This document shows positions 5,825-13,123 of a stretch of DNA of 20,229 nucleotides, piece after piece (positions within the stretch are counted from its first letter, which is position 1; every line of letters starts with the position of its first letter). A program made the translations under genes and the position numbers. The notes below the pieces were generated by a model. That model ran no database searches, was not told where the DNA came from, and saw nothing but the letters and a program-made list of their open reading frames with translations. The stretch covers positions 1 to 20,229 of the forward strand of contig CANQHY010000007.1 in NCBI GenBank assembly GCA_947623975.1, given 5' to 3'. This stretch comes from an uncultured Bacilli bacterium. Lineage in GTDB: Bacteria > Bacillota_I > Bacilli_A > RF39 > UBA660.

Positions 5825-7042
5825 ATGTATTTAATTTATATTTTATTACTTATTTTCGCGTTTTCTTTTGTTAAACTTACAAAAGTTAAGAAAAAGAATA
5901 CTTACTTGAATCAAAGTTATAATAAAAAGCTTTTAATAGTACGAAACTTTTTAAAGTATATTATTATAAGTATAGTAAGTATTGATTTAATATATTTTTT
6001 ATGTATAATCTTGTTAGGAAAAAATTTAAGTTTGATTGAATTATTTATAAGCTTACTATTTAATATTTCTTTAATTATAAGCTATTATTTTGTAAATTTA
6101 AAATTTTCAAATCTTGATGTAAATAGGGATTATAATGAATTGGATAATGTAGAAGAAAAAAAATTAATAAAGATTTTATTTTATCTTTTGTTTTTACTTA
6201 TTTTAGGCAAGAGGGTAGAGGATATAGGTAATATTAATATATCAATATTATTTTGTATACTAACTGTTGCTTTAATATTGAGTGAATTTTTTAGTTTTAT
6301 TTCATTTTTGAACAAATCTAAAAATATTGTTTGCATTCATGTAAAGACTGAAGATTTGATATCAAACATTAAATTTGCTAATAAAATAGAAATAGATAAA
6401 ATTGGTAATTATTTAATATTTGCACTTATTTATATTCTGATAATATACGCTGATCTCCCATTTGCATATATAATTCATATTTTAATATCGATATTATTAA
6501 TAGCAATAGTTATAAAGAAAAAAAGAAAAATAGAGAAGGAGAGTAGTTCTTTATATAAATCGGTAACTATTGCCAAAAGAACTCCCGGTGTTATATACGC
6601 CTTTGAATTTGAACGTGATATCGAATTTACTAAAAATTTAATTATTATAATATTTTTATACATATTTTCTGTAATTACTTTTTATAGCTTCGGAAATACT
6701 TGTTTTATTATTTATATGGTTCAATCATTAATATTTATCACCTATTTATTATTTGTCAGTAAGAAAAAATTAATCAGGACTATAAAAGCACTTGACGAGA
6801 GTTATATTGATAAAAACATATATACAATTAAAAAGAAAGTTCCTATTACTTGTGTGGAACAAGTTAAAATGTTCGGAGAAGAAACATTTTATAAATTAGT
6901 ATATATAGATAACAATAAGAATGTGTATAAATCAAATATAATATTGTATGATCCTGATTTATTTATTTCTGATATTACTATGTATATTAATGCTAAAGAT
7001 ATGGAAGATTATGTTATTGTTACGAAAGATTTGTATCAATAA
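5825..7042 (+). CDS. Polytopic membrane protein of unknown function
   Basis: A 405-residue protein with about nine predicted hydrophobic spans. Counting from the chosen start, they lie near 1-17, 44-65, 69-91, 114-129, 138-162, 195-210, 211-231, 272-290 and 292-312. Lys-rich loops separate them, and a soluble carboxyl domain of about 90 residues ends VIVTKDLYQ. I recognise no catalytic or transport motif. ATG at 5825 is preceded by AGGTG at good spacing. TTG at 5795 (with AAGGATGAT) or ATG at 5786 would add 10 or 13 residues. The gene is transcribed alone and divergently from the DUF1540 gene. The isoleucine- and leucine-rich composition fits the host's AT content, so transfer is not indicated. 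Function is unknown. Confidence 0.8.
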   Translation: MYLIYILLLIFAFSFVKLTKVKKKNTYLNQSYNKKLLIVRNFLKYIIISIVSIDLIYFLCIILLGKNLSLIELFISLLFNISLIISYYFVNLKFSNLDVNRDYNELDNVEEKKLIKILFYLLFLLILGKRVEDIGNINISILFCILTVALILSEFFSFISFLNKSKNIVCIHVKTEDLISNIKFANKIEIDKIGNYLIFALIYILIIYADLPFAYIIHILISILLIAIVIKKKRKIEKESSSLYKSVTIAKRTPGVIYAFEFERDIEFTKNLIIIIFLYIFSVITFYSFGNTCFIIYMVQSLIFITYLLFVSKKKLIRTIKALDESYIDKNIYTIKKKVPITCVEQVKMFGEETFYKLVYIDNNKNVYKSNIILYDPDLFISDITMYINAKDMEDYVIVTKDLYQ

Positions 7043-7051
7043 TCTTCGTAA

Positions 7052-7192
7052 ATGCTCGGGGCAACATAACCTTAATTATGGGAAGCTGGGTATTTTGTAA
7101 AAAAGACAATAAGTTATTAATCTAATCACTAATTTTATATATATATATGTTTATAAGATTGGTCTAGTATAATTAGATTAAATTTTTCTTAT
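7052..7192 (+). ncRNA. Candidate structured small RNA of unknown class
   Basis: The GC-richer block at 7052-7093 contains a short stem, CATAA with TTATG. It is followed by a 10-bp perfect inverted repeat, TTAATCTAAT (7117-7126) with ATTAGATTAA (7172-7181), then T-rich sequence, so it could be a terminator stem. Inside the loop, TTATAAGA and TCT-AG-TATAA form a second hairpin with a TTGG loop. A weak promoter-like pair, TTGTTA (7017-7022) and TAATCT (7040-7045) with 17 bp between, would start transcription near 7052. I match it to no known RNA family. The strand and ends are guesses from these elements. Confidence 0.3.
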
Positions 7193-7374
7193 TTAATTAT
7201 TTTTTTAATTATTTTATTTAATTTAGTATTTATATTATTTATTTTTTATATATTTAATATTATGTTTAATTATTATTTATAATAATGATTTTACCATACT
7301 TATATTTGTTAATTATTTATTATTTATTTATTTTTTGCCTATTATTTTTAGTTATAAGCACTTAAGAAGAACTA

Positions 7375-7411
7375 ACTCCCCTATTAATTCAAAATTTTAA
7401 AATAGGGGAGT
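7375..7411 (-). terminator. Hairpin terminator behind the HTH gene
   Basis: ACTCCCCTATT (7375-7385) and AATAGGGGAGT (7401-7411) form a perfect 11-bp stem with a 15-base loop, 13 bases past the stop of the minus-strand gene. Minus-strand sequence after it is only moderately T-rich, so termination efficiency is uncertain. The strong GC block makes it the most stable hairpin in this region. Confidence 0.6.
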
Positions 7412-7423
7412 CATTGCTTAAAT

Positions 7424-8191
7424 TTAAACTTTTCTAGATTGAATTTCGGCTATTTTCTCTAGTACCTCTTTTGCATTTTCTTCATTTATTTCGTTATAAC
7501 CAAGCTCTCGTAGGGCTTGAACCTTTGCTGTATTTAACTCTTGTGTTCTACTTAATTTTTCTTCGTTTTTATGCTCAATATCTTGGACAAAACGTTTATG
7601 TGATTCAGCTAATTTAACTTTAGAAGCACTACCATTATTATATAAGGTTAATCCTGAAAATAATATGCTTTCAAATATAAACTGTTGATCTTGATTAAAA
7701 GCAAATTCCATAGGATCAGTAAATCCCATAGCTTTAGACATATAAGCTAAAATATATTTTAATTCTTTGGACGTTTCCATAGATTGTAAATAGTGATATA
7801 AATAAGTGAATGCACAGAACGTTTCTTTAGTCTTGTCTTCAGAAAGTCGTTCCTTAAGCAAATTAATTATATCTGTAAGTAGCTCCTGCTCTTTTTTACT
7901 AAAACCTTTTAAATCAGCGAGAATCTCACGATTCGATGAATCTTTAACACCATCGTTAAGTCTTCCCTCTACTTCCATTATATAATTACTATCTATATAC
8001 AAATTAGCAATATCTTCTTCAGATTTTACATTTAAAAGTCCAAGTAACTTAGTAGACTTTTCTTTTGGCCAAGCTTTTAGGCTATCCATTGATAAATAAT
8101 TGTATAGCATTTGTCTAGAAACTCCTAAATACTTTGCTAATCTTACCTTAGATATTCCTAGTTCATTAAGTACATTATTTAAATTTTTCAT
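7424..8191 (-). CDS. Helix-turn-helix DNA-binding protein with a helical carboxyl region
   Basis: A 255-residue cytosolic protein. Residues about 5-35 form an HTH resembling XRE-type domains (ISKVRLAKYLGVSRQMLYNY). Residues about 36-55 continue helical. The remaining 200 residues are charged and mostly helical, with a coiled-coil-like stretch near 190-250; I assign no domain to that part. A GGAGG site lies ten bases before the ATG. The promoter overlaps repeated GTTACC/GTTTACC motifs, consistent with self-regulation (inference). It is a single gene between a 380-bp spacer and mnmA. There is no neighbouring toxin, integrase or phage gene to suggest a specific pathway. Its targets are unknown. 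Confidence 0.75.
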   Translation of the reverse strand: MKNLNNVLNELGISKVRLAKYLGVSRQMLYNYLSMDSLKAWPKEKSTKLLGLLNVKSEEDIANLYIDSNYIMEVEGRLNDGVKDSSNREILADLKGFSKKEQELLTDIINLLKERLSEDKTKETFCAFTYLYHYLQSMETSKELKYILAYMSKAMGFTDPMEFAFNQDQQFIFESILFSGLTLYNNGSASKVKLAESHKRFVQDIEHKNEEKLSRTQELNTAKVQALRELGYNEINEENAKEVLEKIAEIQSRKV

Positions 8192-8220
8192 AGGTAAACA
8201 ACCTCCAACTCTCTAACTTT

Positions 8221-8249
8221 ATTTTATAGGTAACTATTTACATTGTCAA
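8221..8249 (-). promoter_or_regulatory. Promoter of the HTH gene with possible operator repeats
   Basis: On the minus strand TTGACA (8249-8244) and TAAAAT (8226-8221) are 17 bp apart. TTTACA and TGTAAA flank the -35 box. GTTACCTATA, just before and overlapping the -10 box, resembles GTTTACCTATG at the start codon. These may be binding sites for the HTH protein itself; that is inference. Confidence 0.55.
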
Positions 8250-8271
8250 GTGTAAAGTAAGCAAAAAAATA

Positions 8272-9378
8272 CTATAATAAATACCATAACTTTTCATTTT
8301 GTTTTCTTACTTCATCAATTAAGCCACCACCAATACATTTATCGTCTAAATATAGTACACAAGCCTGTCCTGGTGTTACGGCTTTAACATTCTCATATTT
8401 AACTAATATTTTCCCATCAGCGAAATATTCTAGACTGACAGGATATTCTTCTGCACGATATCTAAATTTAGCAGTACATTTCAAAGGTCGTAAGTTACAA
8501 TTAAAATTAACGTTATCGATTATACAACTATCCGAAATTAAATATTCATTATTATCGCCAAACGAAACATATAAAATATTATCCTTTAAATTTTTCCCTA
8601 CTACAAAAAGTCTTTCTTTATTTCCGCCAATATCAAGTCCTTTTCTTTGCCCTATCGTATAATACATAAGACCATTGTGTTCCCCTACTACTTTATTAGT
8701 TTCAATATCTACTACTCTACCCTTTGAGGTTGGCAAATAATTTGTCAAAAATTCTTTAAAATGTCTTTCTCCTATAAAACAAATCCCCGTTGAATCTTTT
8801 TTATTGGCTGTAATCAAATCGTATTTTCTAGCAATTTCTCTTACTTCTTTTTTATCTAAATCGCCAAGTGGAAAAAGTACATTAGAAAGCTGCTCTTTTG
8901 TTAGTTGCGACAAAAAATAGGTTTGATCTTTATTAGTATCTTTAGCTTTCATAAGTTGTCCATTTGCAATTTTTGCATAATGACCGGTTGCAATATAATC
9001 AGCACCTAGCCTTTTAGCTTCTCTTACAAAATAGTCAAATTTTATATATTTGTTGCACATAATATCGGGGTTAGGAGTTCTTCCTTTTTTAAGCTCGTTT
9101 AAAAAATATTCAAAAACATTATCCCAGTATTCTTTTACAAAATCTATTCTATGAAGAGGAATATCCAGTTTTTTACACACTTCGATAGCGTCGTTGTAAT
9201 CTTGTTCTTGAGGACAAATATTGTTATTAATATCAGGATTACCAAGTATATCATTATTTACTGTCGAATCCCAGTTACGCATAAATAAACCTTCAACAGT
9301 ATACCCTTGTTCTTTTAAAAGAACTGCTGCAACAGAAGAATCTACTCCTCCAGAAATTCCCACAATAACTTTTGCCAT
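8272..9378 (-). CDS. mnmA: tRNA 2-thiouridylase MnmA
   Basis: MnmA installs sulphur at C2 of the wobble uridine (U34) in tRNAs for Lys, Glu and Gln, using ATP to adenylate the base and a persulphide relay. The 368-residue length is normal. The PP-loop SGGVDSS is at residues 9-15. Catalytic Cys108 is in PNPDIMCN and Cys200 in DSTGICFIGER. ATGHYAKI (130-137), DQTYFLSQL (151-159) and YYTIGQRKGL are also typical. A GGTGAT site lies four bases before the ATG. A spoIIM homologue ends 44 bases upstream on the same strand, and a TATAAT box (9399-9394) in that gap could start a short leader. The sulphur donor desulphurase is not in the window. Confidence 0.97.
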   Translation of the reverse strand: MAKVIVGISGGVDSSVAAVLLKEQGYTVEGLFMRNWDSTVNNDILGNPDINNNICPQEQDYNDAIEVCKKLDIPLHRIDFVKEYWDNVFEYFLNELKKGRTPNPDIMCNKYIKFDYFVREAKRLGADYIATGHYAKIANGQLMKAKDTNKDQTYFLSQLTKEQLSNVLFPLGDLDKKEVREIARKYDLITANKKDSTGICFIGERHFKEFLTNYLPTSKGRVVDIETNKVVGEHNGLMYYTIGQRKGLDIGGNKERLFVVGKNLKDNILYVSFGDNNEYLISDSCIIDNVNFNCNLRPLKCTAKFRYRAEEYPVSLEYFADGKILVKYENVKAVTPGQACVLYLDDKCIGGGLIDEVRKQNEKLWYLL

Positions 9379-9422
9379 AAAATCACCAAACTAATTATAC
9401 AACAAATATTACAAATTTACTA

Positions 9423-10034
9423 TCAATTAAACAAACCAAGTAAAAACGTCGAAACATAAGCTTCATAAAATGATACAGCTATGACTACACCGACACATAT
9501 AAGCAGTACTTTTAAATACTTGCTCACAACTTCTTTAAAATTTATAGATTTTCTAAAAAATAAATAGCTAAATAACTTTACACTAAAAGAAATAGAATAA
9601 AAAGTAACTAATATTAAAGAAATTAAAAATAAAACTTGGTGTGGCAATAAATGGACAATTGCTGTTAATATTCCTTTCCATTTAAAAGTATAAATTATAC
9701 TGGAAATAGAAAAGCCAAAGACAAAAAACTTAAATAACATAATAATAATTACCAAAGGTACCCCAATAACAGAAATACCTAATAACCATATAGCTAATAT
9801 ATAAACCAAATTATTAATAACAGCATTCCCAAATCCCATTACTCTATTTTTATTTTCAACATCACTAAAAAACTCTATTAAGTTTTCCTTTATTAAAACC
9901 AAATTATCTTCAGATACTAAAAATATAAAAATAATTCCCGAAATAGTAGCTAATATAGCTAGTCCAATTAAAAGAATATAAATTTTTTTTTGATTTTCAA
10001 CACTGTTTTTTGCTTTGAATATTGCTTTCTTCAT
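9423..10034 (-). CDS. spoIIM: SpoIIM-family membrane protein
   Basis: A 203-residue membrane protein with about five spans and the family pattern of SpoIIM: an amino-terminal span, a loop, then NNLVYILAIWLLGISVIGVP, FKFFVFGFSISSI, HLLPHQVLFLISLI and a final FYEAYVS. In Bacillus, SpoIIM joins SpoIID and SpoIIP in septal peptidoglycan remodelling during engulfment. Homologues also occur in organisms not known to sporulate, so the role here is open. The start chosen is ATG at 10034 (MKKAIFKAKN), preceded by GGGTGAT; an in-frame ATG 18 bases upstream lies before that site. mnmA follows downstream on the same strand. No SpoIID or SpoIIP is seen nearby. Confidence 0.85.
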   Translation of the reverse strand: MKKAIFKAKNSVENQKKIYILLIGLAILATISGIIFIFLVSEDNLVLIKENLIEFFSDVENKNRVMGFGNAVINNLVYILAIWLLGISVIGVPLVIIIMLFKFFVFGFSISSIIYTFKWKGILTAIVHLLPHQVLFLISLILVTFYSISFSVKLFSYLFFRKSINFKEVVSKYLKVLLICVGVVIAVSFYEAYVSTFLLGLFN

Positions 10035-10088
10035 TATTATCACCCAGTTCAATATATGATTGGATAAACCAAATATTACCTTTATTTA

Positions 10089-10117
10089 TAGACTTTTAAA
10101 AAATTTTTTACTATAAT
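10089..10117 (+). promoter_or_regulatory. Promoter for the Prli42-like gene and the gene at 10245
   Basis: TATAAT (10112-10117) is preceded after 17 bp by TAGACT (10089-10094), four of six matches to the -35 consensus. It lies in the divergent gap with spoIIM and 20 bases before the TTG start of the small gene. Confidence 0.5.
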
Positions 10118-10136
10118 ATTAATTGAGGTGATTTCC

Positions 10137-10223
10137 TTGAGTAACAAAACTATAAAAATAGTATCATTTATATTAGTAATCGTTATGTTATTTTCTTTTG
10201 TAGCAAGTCTAATATTTATGTAA
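10137..10223 (+). CDS. 28-residue single-span membrane peptide, Prli42-like
   Basis: A TTG start at 10137 follows a strong GAGGTGAT site (10125-10132) by four bases, and the frame ends at a TAA (10221-10223). The peptide begins MSNKTIKIVSFIL: a short basic head, then one hydrophobic span to the end. This layout and length resemble Prli42, the membrane peptide that anchors the stressosome in Listeria and relatives. The match is by appearance from memory, and many tiny single-span peptides look alike. The strong ribosome site and good promoter are the main evidence that it is expressed. The 270-residue gene starts 22 bases downstream and is probably cotranscribed. Confidence 0.6.
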   Translation: MSNKTIKIVSFILVIVMLFSFVASLIFM

Positions 10224-10244
10224 ATTCTAATGTAGGGGGTAAAT

Positions 10245-11057
10245 ATGGAATTAAAAAATGAATTAAAAAAAATAATCGATAATTATAATGTTATTGATGA
10301 ATCTATTCCTTTTGCGATAGCTACTTTTTCTAAAGATGGTAGCCTTGTTAATTTAGAATTAGCTGAAAACTATTCGGAAATCTTTTTTAATAATAGTAAT
10401 TCTTTTATAACAACTGTAACAGACCTCGATGGTAATATTCTTTTATCTAGTTCTAATATAAAAGATGGACACGTTCAACTATATTTTAGTGATAAAGATA
10501 TAGTGGCAAAAATTATTGATTTTTCCTCTATTGATAGGGTTAGTCATTATCGTTATGATGAAGATGCTAAAAAATTAATATCTTTAAAAGAATTCTTTAA
10601 TTATACAGCAGGAGAGATATATCGCGAGGTTTTCGATAATCAATTATTAGTTTTGACGGACTGTGAAAATAGCAAGAGTTCTATATATTCGTTAAAAGAT
10701 ACAAAAATTATTTCGCCATTTGTAGATAATATTTCTACAGTGTACAATGATGATGGCAGTATTACTTTCTTACTTGAAGATAATATAAAAGTAAATAATC
10801 TTTCAACTACACTAACAATGTTAGTCGATAGTAGTGGTAGAACAAACGATACTATTTACGATAGCTATTTTGGTGAAGAAATCAAGTTAAACGATGAGCA
10901 ACCATTGATTGATTATCAAAAAGTTAAAAGCGAAGCGACTAAAAGATTACATAATACTAGCCTAATTTCTAAAGAAAAAGAAGAAAATGATATTGCTCGG
11001 CTAATCAATACTTTTTATAAAAAAAATAAATCATTAAGTAAAGTAAAGAAGAAATAA
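10245..11057 (+). CDS. Unknown soluble protein, 270 residues
   Basis: I do not recognise this protein. It starts MELKNELKKIIDNYN after an AGGGGG site. The middle section (about residues 20-215) is acidic and looks beta-rich, with repeated Asp-Gly turns (TFSKDGSLV, TDLDGNILL, YNDDGSITFL, LVDSSGRT), suggesting a repeated beta-sheet or propeller-like fold. The last 50 residues are charged and helical, ending in a Lys-rich tail (KKNKSLSKVKKK) that might contact nucleic acid or membrane lipids. There is no signal peptide or membrane span. It probably shares a promoter with the small peptide gene upstream and ends in its own terminator. Composition matches its neighbours. Function is unknown. Confidence 0.8.
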   Translation: MELKNELKKIIDNYNVIDESIPFAIATFSKDGSLVNLELAENYSEIFFNNSNSFITTVTDLDGNILLSSSNIKDGHVQLYFSDKDIVAKIIDFSSIDRVSHYRYDEDAKKLISLKEFFNYTAGEIYREVFDNQLLVLTDCENSKSSIYSLKDTKIISPFVDNISTVYNDDGSITFLLEDNIKVNNLSTTLTMLVDSSGRTNDTIYDSYFGEEIKLNDEQPLIDYQKVKSEATKRLHNTSLISKEKEENDIARLINTFYKKNKSLSKVKKK

Positions 11058-11086
11058 TATTACAAAATAAATATTTCTTTTTTTTT
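11049..11086 (+). terminator. Terminator after the 270-residue gene
   Basis: AAGAAATA (11049-11056) and TATTTCTT (11072-11079) form an 8-bp stem with a 15-base loop, followed by seven T. The 5' arm overlaps the last codons and stop of the gene. It separates this gene from the flippase gene. Confidence 0.7.
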
Positions 11087-11117
11087 GTTTCTTTCATATA
11101 GTTTAATGGGTGCTCTT

Positions 11118-12413
11118 ATGAAGAAAGAAACTTTTATAAAATCAACATTGATATTAATTATTGGCGGTGCTATTACAAAAGCATTGGGAATGTTTATTAA
11201 AATAGTAATGACTAGAATTGTAGGAGTAGAAGGAATAAGTCTTTATATGCTTATATTCCCTACTTTTTCTCTATTTATGACTATATCACAATTAGGGTTT
11301 CCTGTAGCTATTAGTAAATTAGTAGCCGAAGAAAGGTACAGTAATAAAAGTCTTGTTTTTTCAATTATTCCTTTTTCTTTAGCCTTTAATATTATTTTAA
11401 TGTTTGTAATTATTCTAATTGCCCCTACTCTTGCTAACGATTTATTAAGAGAACCAAGAGCTTATTATCCAATACTTGCTATTGCACTAGTACTTCCCTT
11501 TGATAGCTTATCTAGTATTTTAAGAGGTTATTTTTTTGGAAAGCAAAAAATGTTTCCTCATACTATTTCACTTGTAACAGAACAAATTGTCCGTCTTTTC
11601 TTAATAGTCATAATAATCCCTAGTCTTCTTGAAAAAAATATTATTTTTGCAGTAAGTGGTCTAGTATTAGTAAATATGATAAGTGAACTATCATCAATCT
11701 TAATTCTCCTTTTATTCATTCCTAATAAGAAAAACATAAAAAAAGAAGAAATAGTTCCTGTACTTTCTAATGTAAAAAATATTCTTGCTATTGCTCTTCC
11801 CACTACTGGTTCTAGATTGATTGGTTCTATTTGCTACTTTTTTGAACCCATAATACTTACTCTTGCCCTTACAACAATCGGTTATAATAGCAACTATATT
11901 GTTACTGAATATGGAATAATAGAGGGGTTTGTTCTACCGCTTTTAATGCTCCCTAACTTTTTTACTAATGCCTTATCTAGTGTTTTAGTGCCAATAGTTT
12001 CTAAAAGTTATGCTAAAAAAGATAAAATTGAGATAAGAAAAAGATTAAGACAAGTAACAATTATTTCTTTACTGATAGGAATACCAACTACCATGATTCT
12101 TATGATTAATCCTACTTTTTTCTTGAATATAATTTACAAGACTAAAGAAGGTGGCAGTTATTTAAGATTTATTGCTCCTTTTTTTGTAATACTTTATATT
12201 CAAGCTCCTCTAGCAAGCGTTTTACAGGCAATAAATAAAGCTAAAAACATTATGTATGATAATTTGTTAGGAACTATTGCTAAAATTATTTTAATTTTTG
12301 TTTGTAGCTTTTTAAATATTGGTTTATATGGTTTTTTAGTTGCTATGATTGCTAATATATTAATTGTTACCATCTTGCATTTTAAGACAATAAAAAAAGA
12401 GTTATACGATTAA
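11118..12413 (+). CDS. SpoVB/MurJ-type lipid flippase of the MOP superfamily
   Basis: A 431-residue membrane protein with about 12-14 spans. It starts MKKETFIKSTLILIIGGAI and continues with MFIKIVMTRIVGVEGISLY, SQLGFPVAISKLVAEE and SSILRGYFFGKQ, the pattern of stage V sporulation protein B and related polysaccharide/lipid II flippases. Such proteins move undecaprenyl-linked precursors across the membrane; the substrate here cannot be told. The start is ATG at 11118, with GGGTG five bases upstream; an upstream in-frame ATG at 11085 lies in the T tract of the previous terminator and is unlikely. The gene converges on the AlkD-like gene and overlaps its stop by four bases, with no terminator between. 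Confidence 0.88.
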   Translation: MKKETFIKSTLILIIGGAITKALGMFIKIVMTRIVGVEGISLYMLIFPTFSLFMTISQLGFPVAISKLVAEERYSNKSLVFSIIPFSLAFNIILMFVIILIAPTLANDLLREPRAYYPILAIALVLPFDSLSSILRGYFFGKQKMFPHTISLVTEQIVRLFLIVIIIPSLLEKNIIFAVSGLVLVNMISELSSILILLLFIPNKKNIKKEEIVPVLSNVKNILAIALPTTGSRLIGSICYFFEPIILTLALTTIGYNSNYIVTEYGIIEGFVLPLLMLPNFFTNALSSVLVPIVSKSYAKKDKIEIRKRLRQVTIISLLIGIPTTMILMINPTFFLNIIYKTKEGGSYLRFIAPFFVILYIQAPLASVLQAINKAKNIMYDNLLGTIAKIILIFVCSFLNIGLYGFLVAMIANILIVTILHFKTIKKELYD

Positions 12414-13123
12414 AGAATATATTTTTTTAAAATTTCTTTATCCTCTTTAGTAACTCTATTGGAATCTCTTATTTTTAATATAGTCTTATTTTGAACAAAA
12501 ACAGGCAATTTTTGCATTTTTATTAAACTTAATATCTTTAATCGATACTTGATAAAAGATGAGCAAAGAAGCCAAGATATGGCCATATTAACATAATAAT
12601 AATTAGAATGAATATTAAAAACTAAAGAAATAATTTCGTCAATATGATTATCATCTAGATAATAATCCATAAATATAACCAGACCTATTCTTTGTTTAAA
12701 TTCACTATCTGTTTCTATTAAATCTTTAGCAAGATAAAACAAATCTTCACTTTTAAATACTTTAAAACTACTCACGCACATATCACAAACGGCCCAATTA
12801 TCAACGACATCTAAAAATCTATTGAAATACTTTAAGAACAAATCTTTATCTTTTATATAACCAATAACAAAACCATAAATCAAAAATTCTTCAAAATATG
12901 AAGCTTTAAAACTATCAAGAAAACTCTCTATATTTCCCCTAGCAATACATTTAGAAATATTCCGTAATACTTCTGTATTAATCCCCAACATTTCATATTT
13001 AGTATTAATTATTTTTTTATTAAATTCAATTAATTTAGAACATTTATTGCTAGTAAGATATTCTAAGAATAATAAGTAATCTCTTGTAGTCCATTTATCT
13101 TTTATAAAAGATGAGTTATTCAT
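12410..13123 (-). CDS. AlkD-like DNA alkylation repair protein
   Basis: A 237-residue, all-helical HEAT-like-repeat protein of the DNA alkylation repair family, which excises N3- and N7-alkylated purines. Residues corresponding to Bacillus cereus AlkD are in place: Trp110 and Asp114 in VVDNWAVCD, Arg145 in FKQRIGLVI and Trp184 in MAISWLLCS. That supports real glycosylase activity. The start overlaps the end of mtaB by eight bases, and AGGAG lies inside mtaB, so translation is probably coupled. It is the last gene of the minus-strand cluster and converges on the flippase gene. The name AlkD is used in the family sense only. Confidence 0.87.
   Translation of the reverse strand: MNNSSFIKDKWTTRDYLLFLEYLTSNKCSKLIEFNKKIINTKYEMLGINTEVLRNISKCIARGNIESFLDSFKASYFEEFLIYGFVIGYIKDKDLFLKYFNRFLDVVDNWAVCDMCVSSFKVFKSEDLFYLAKDLIETDSEFKQRIGLVIFMDYYLDDNHIDEIISLVFNIHSNYYYVNMAISWLLCSSFIKYRLKILSLIKMQKLPVFVQNKTILKIRDSNRVTKEDKEILKKYIL

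Larger units (their letters stand above)
7043..7423. other. 380-bp intergenic region with a GC-richer patch and an extreme AT stretch
   Basis: No convincing gene is present. Bases 7052-7093 are about 45 percent G+C, far above the surroundings, and may be part of a structured RNA (separate entry). Bases about 7182-7350 are almost only A and T with short homopolymers and no ORF or repeat unit that I can define. Bases 7375-7411 hold the hairpin behind the minus-strand HTH gene. The flanking genes converge on this region, so it is not a promoter region for either. Confidence 0.7.

Noticed and set aside
7052..7093. tRNA gene
   Set aside because: No cloverleaf, no T-loop GTTC sequence and no acceptor stem can be built.
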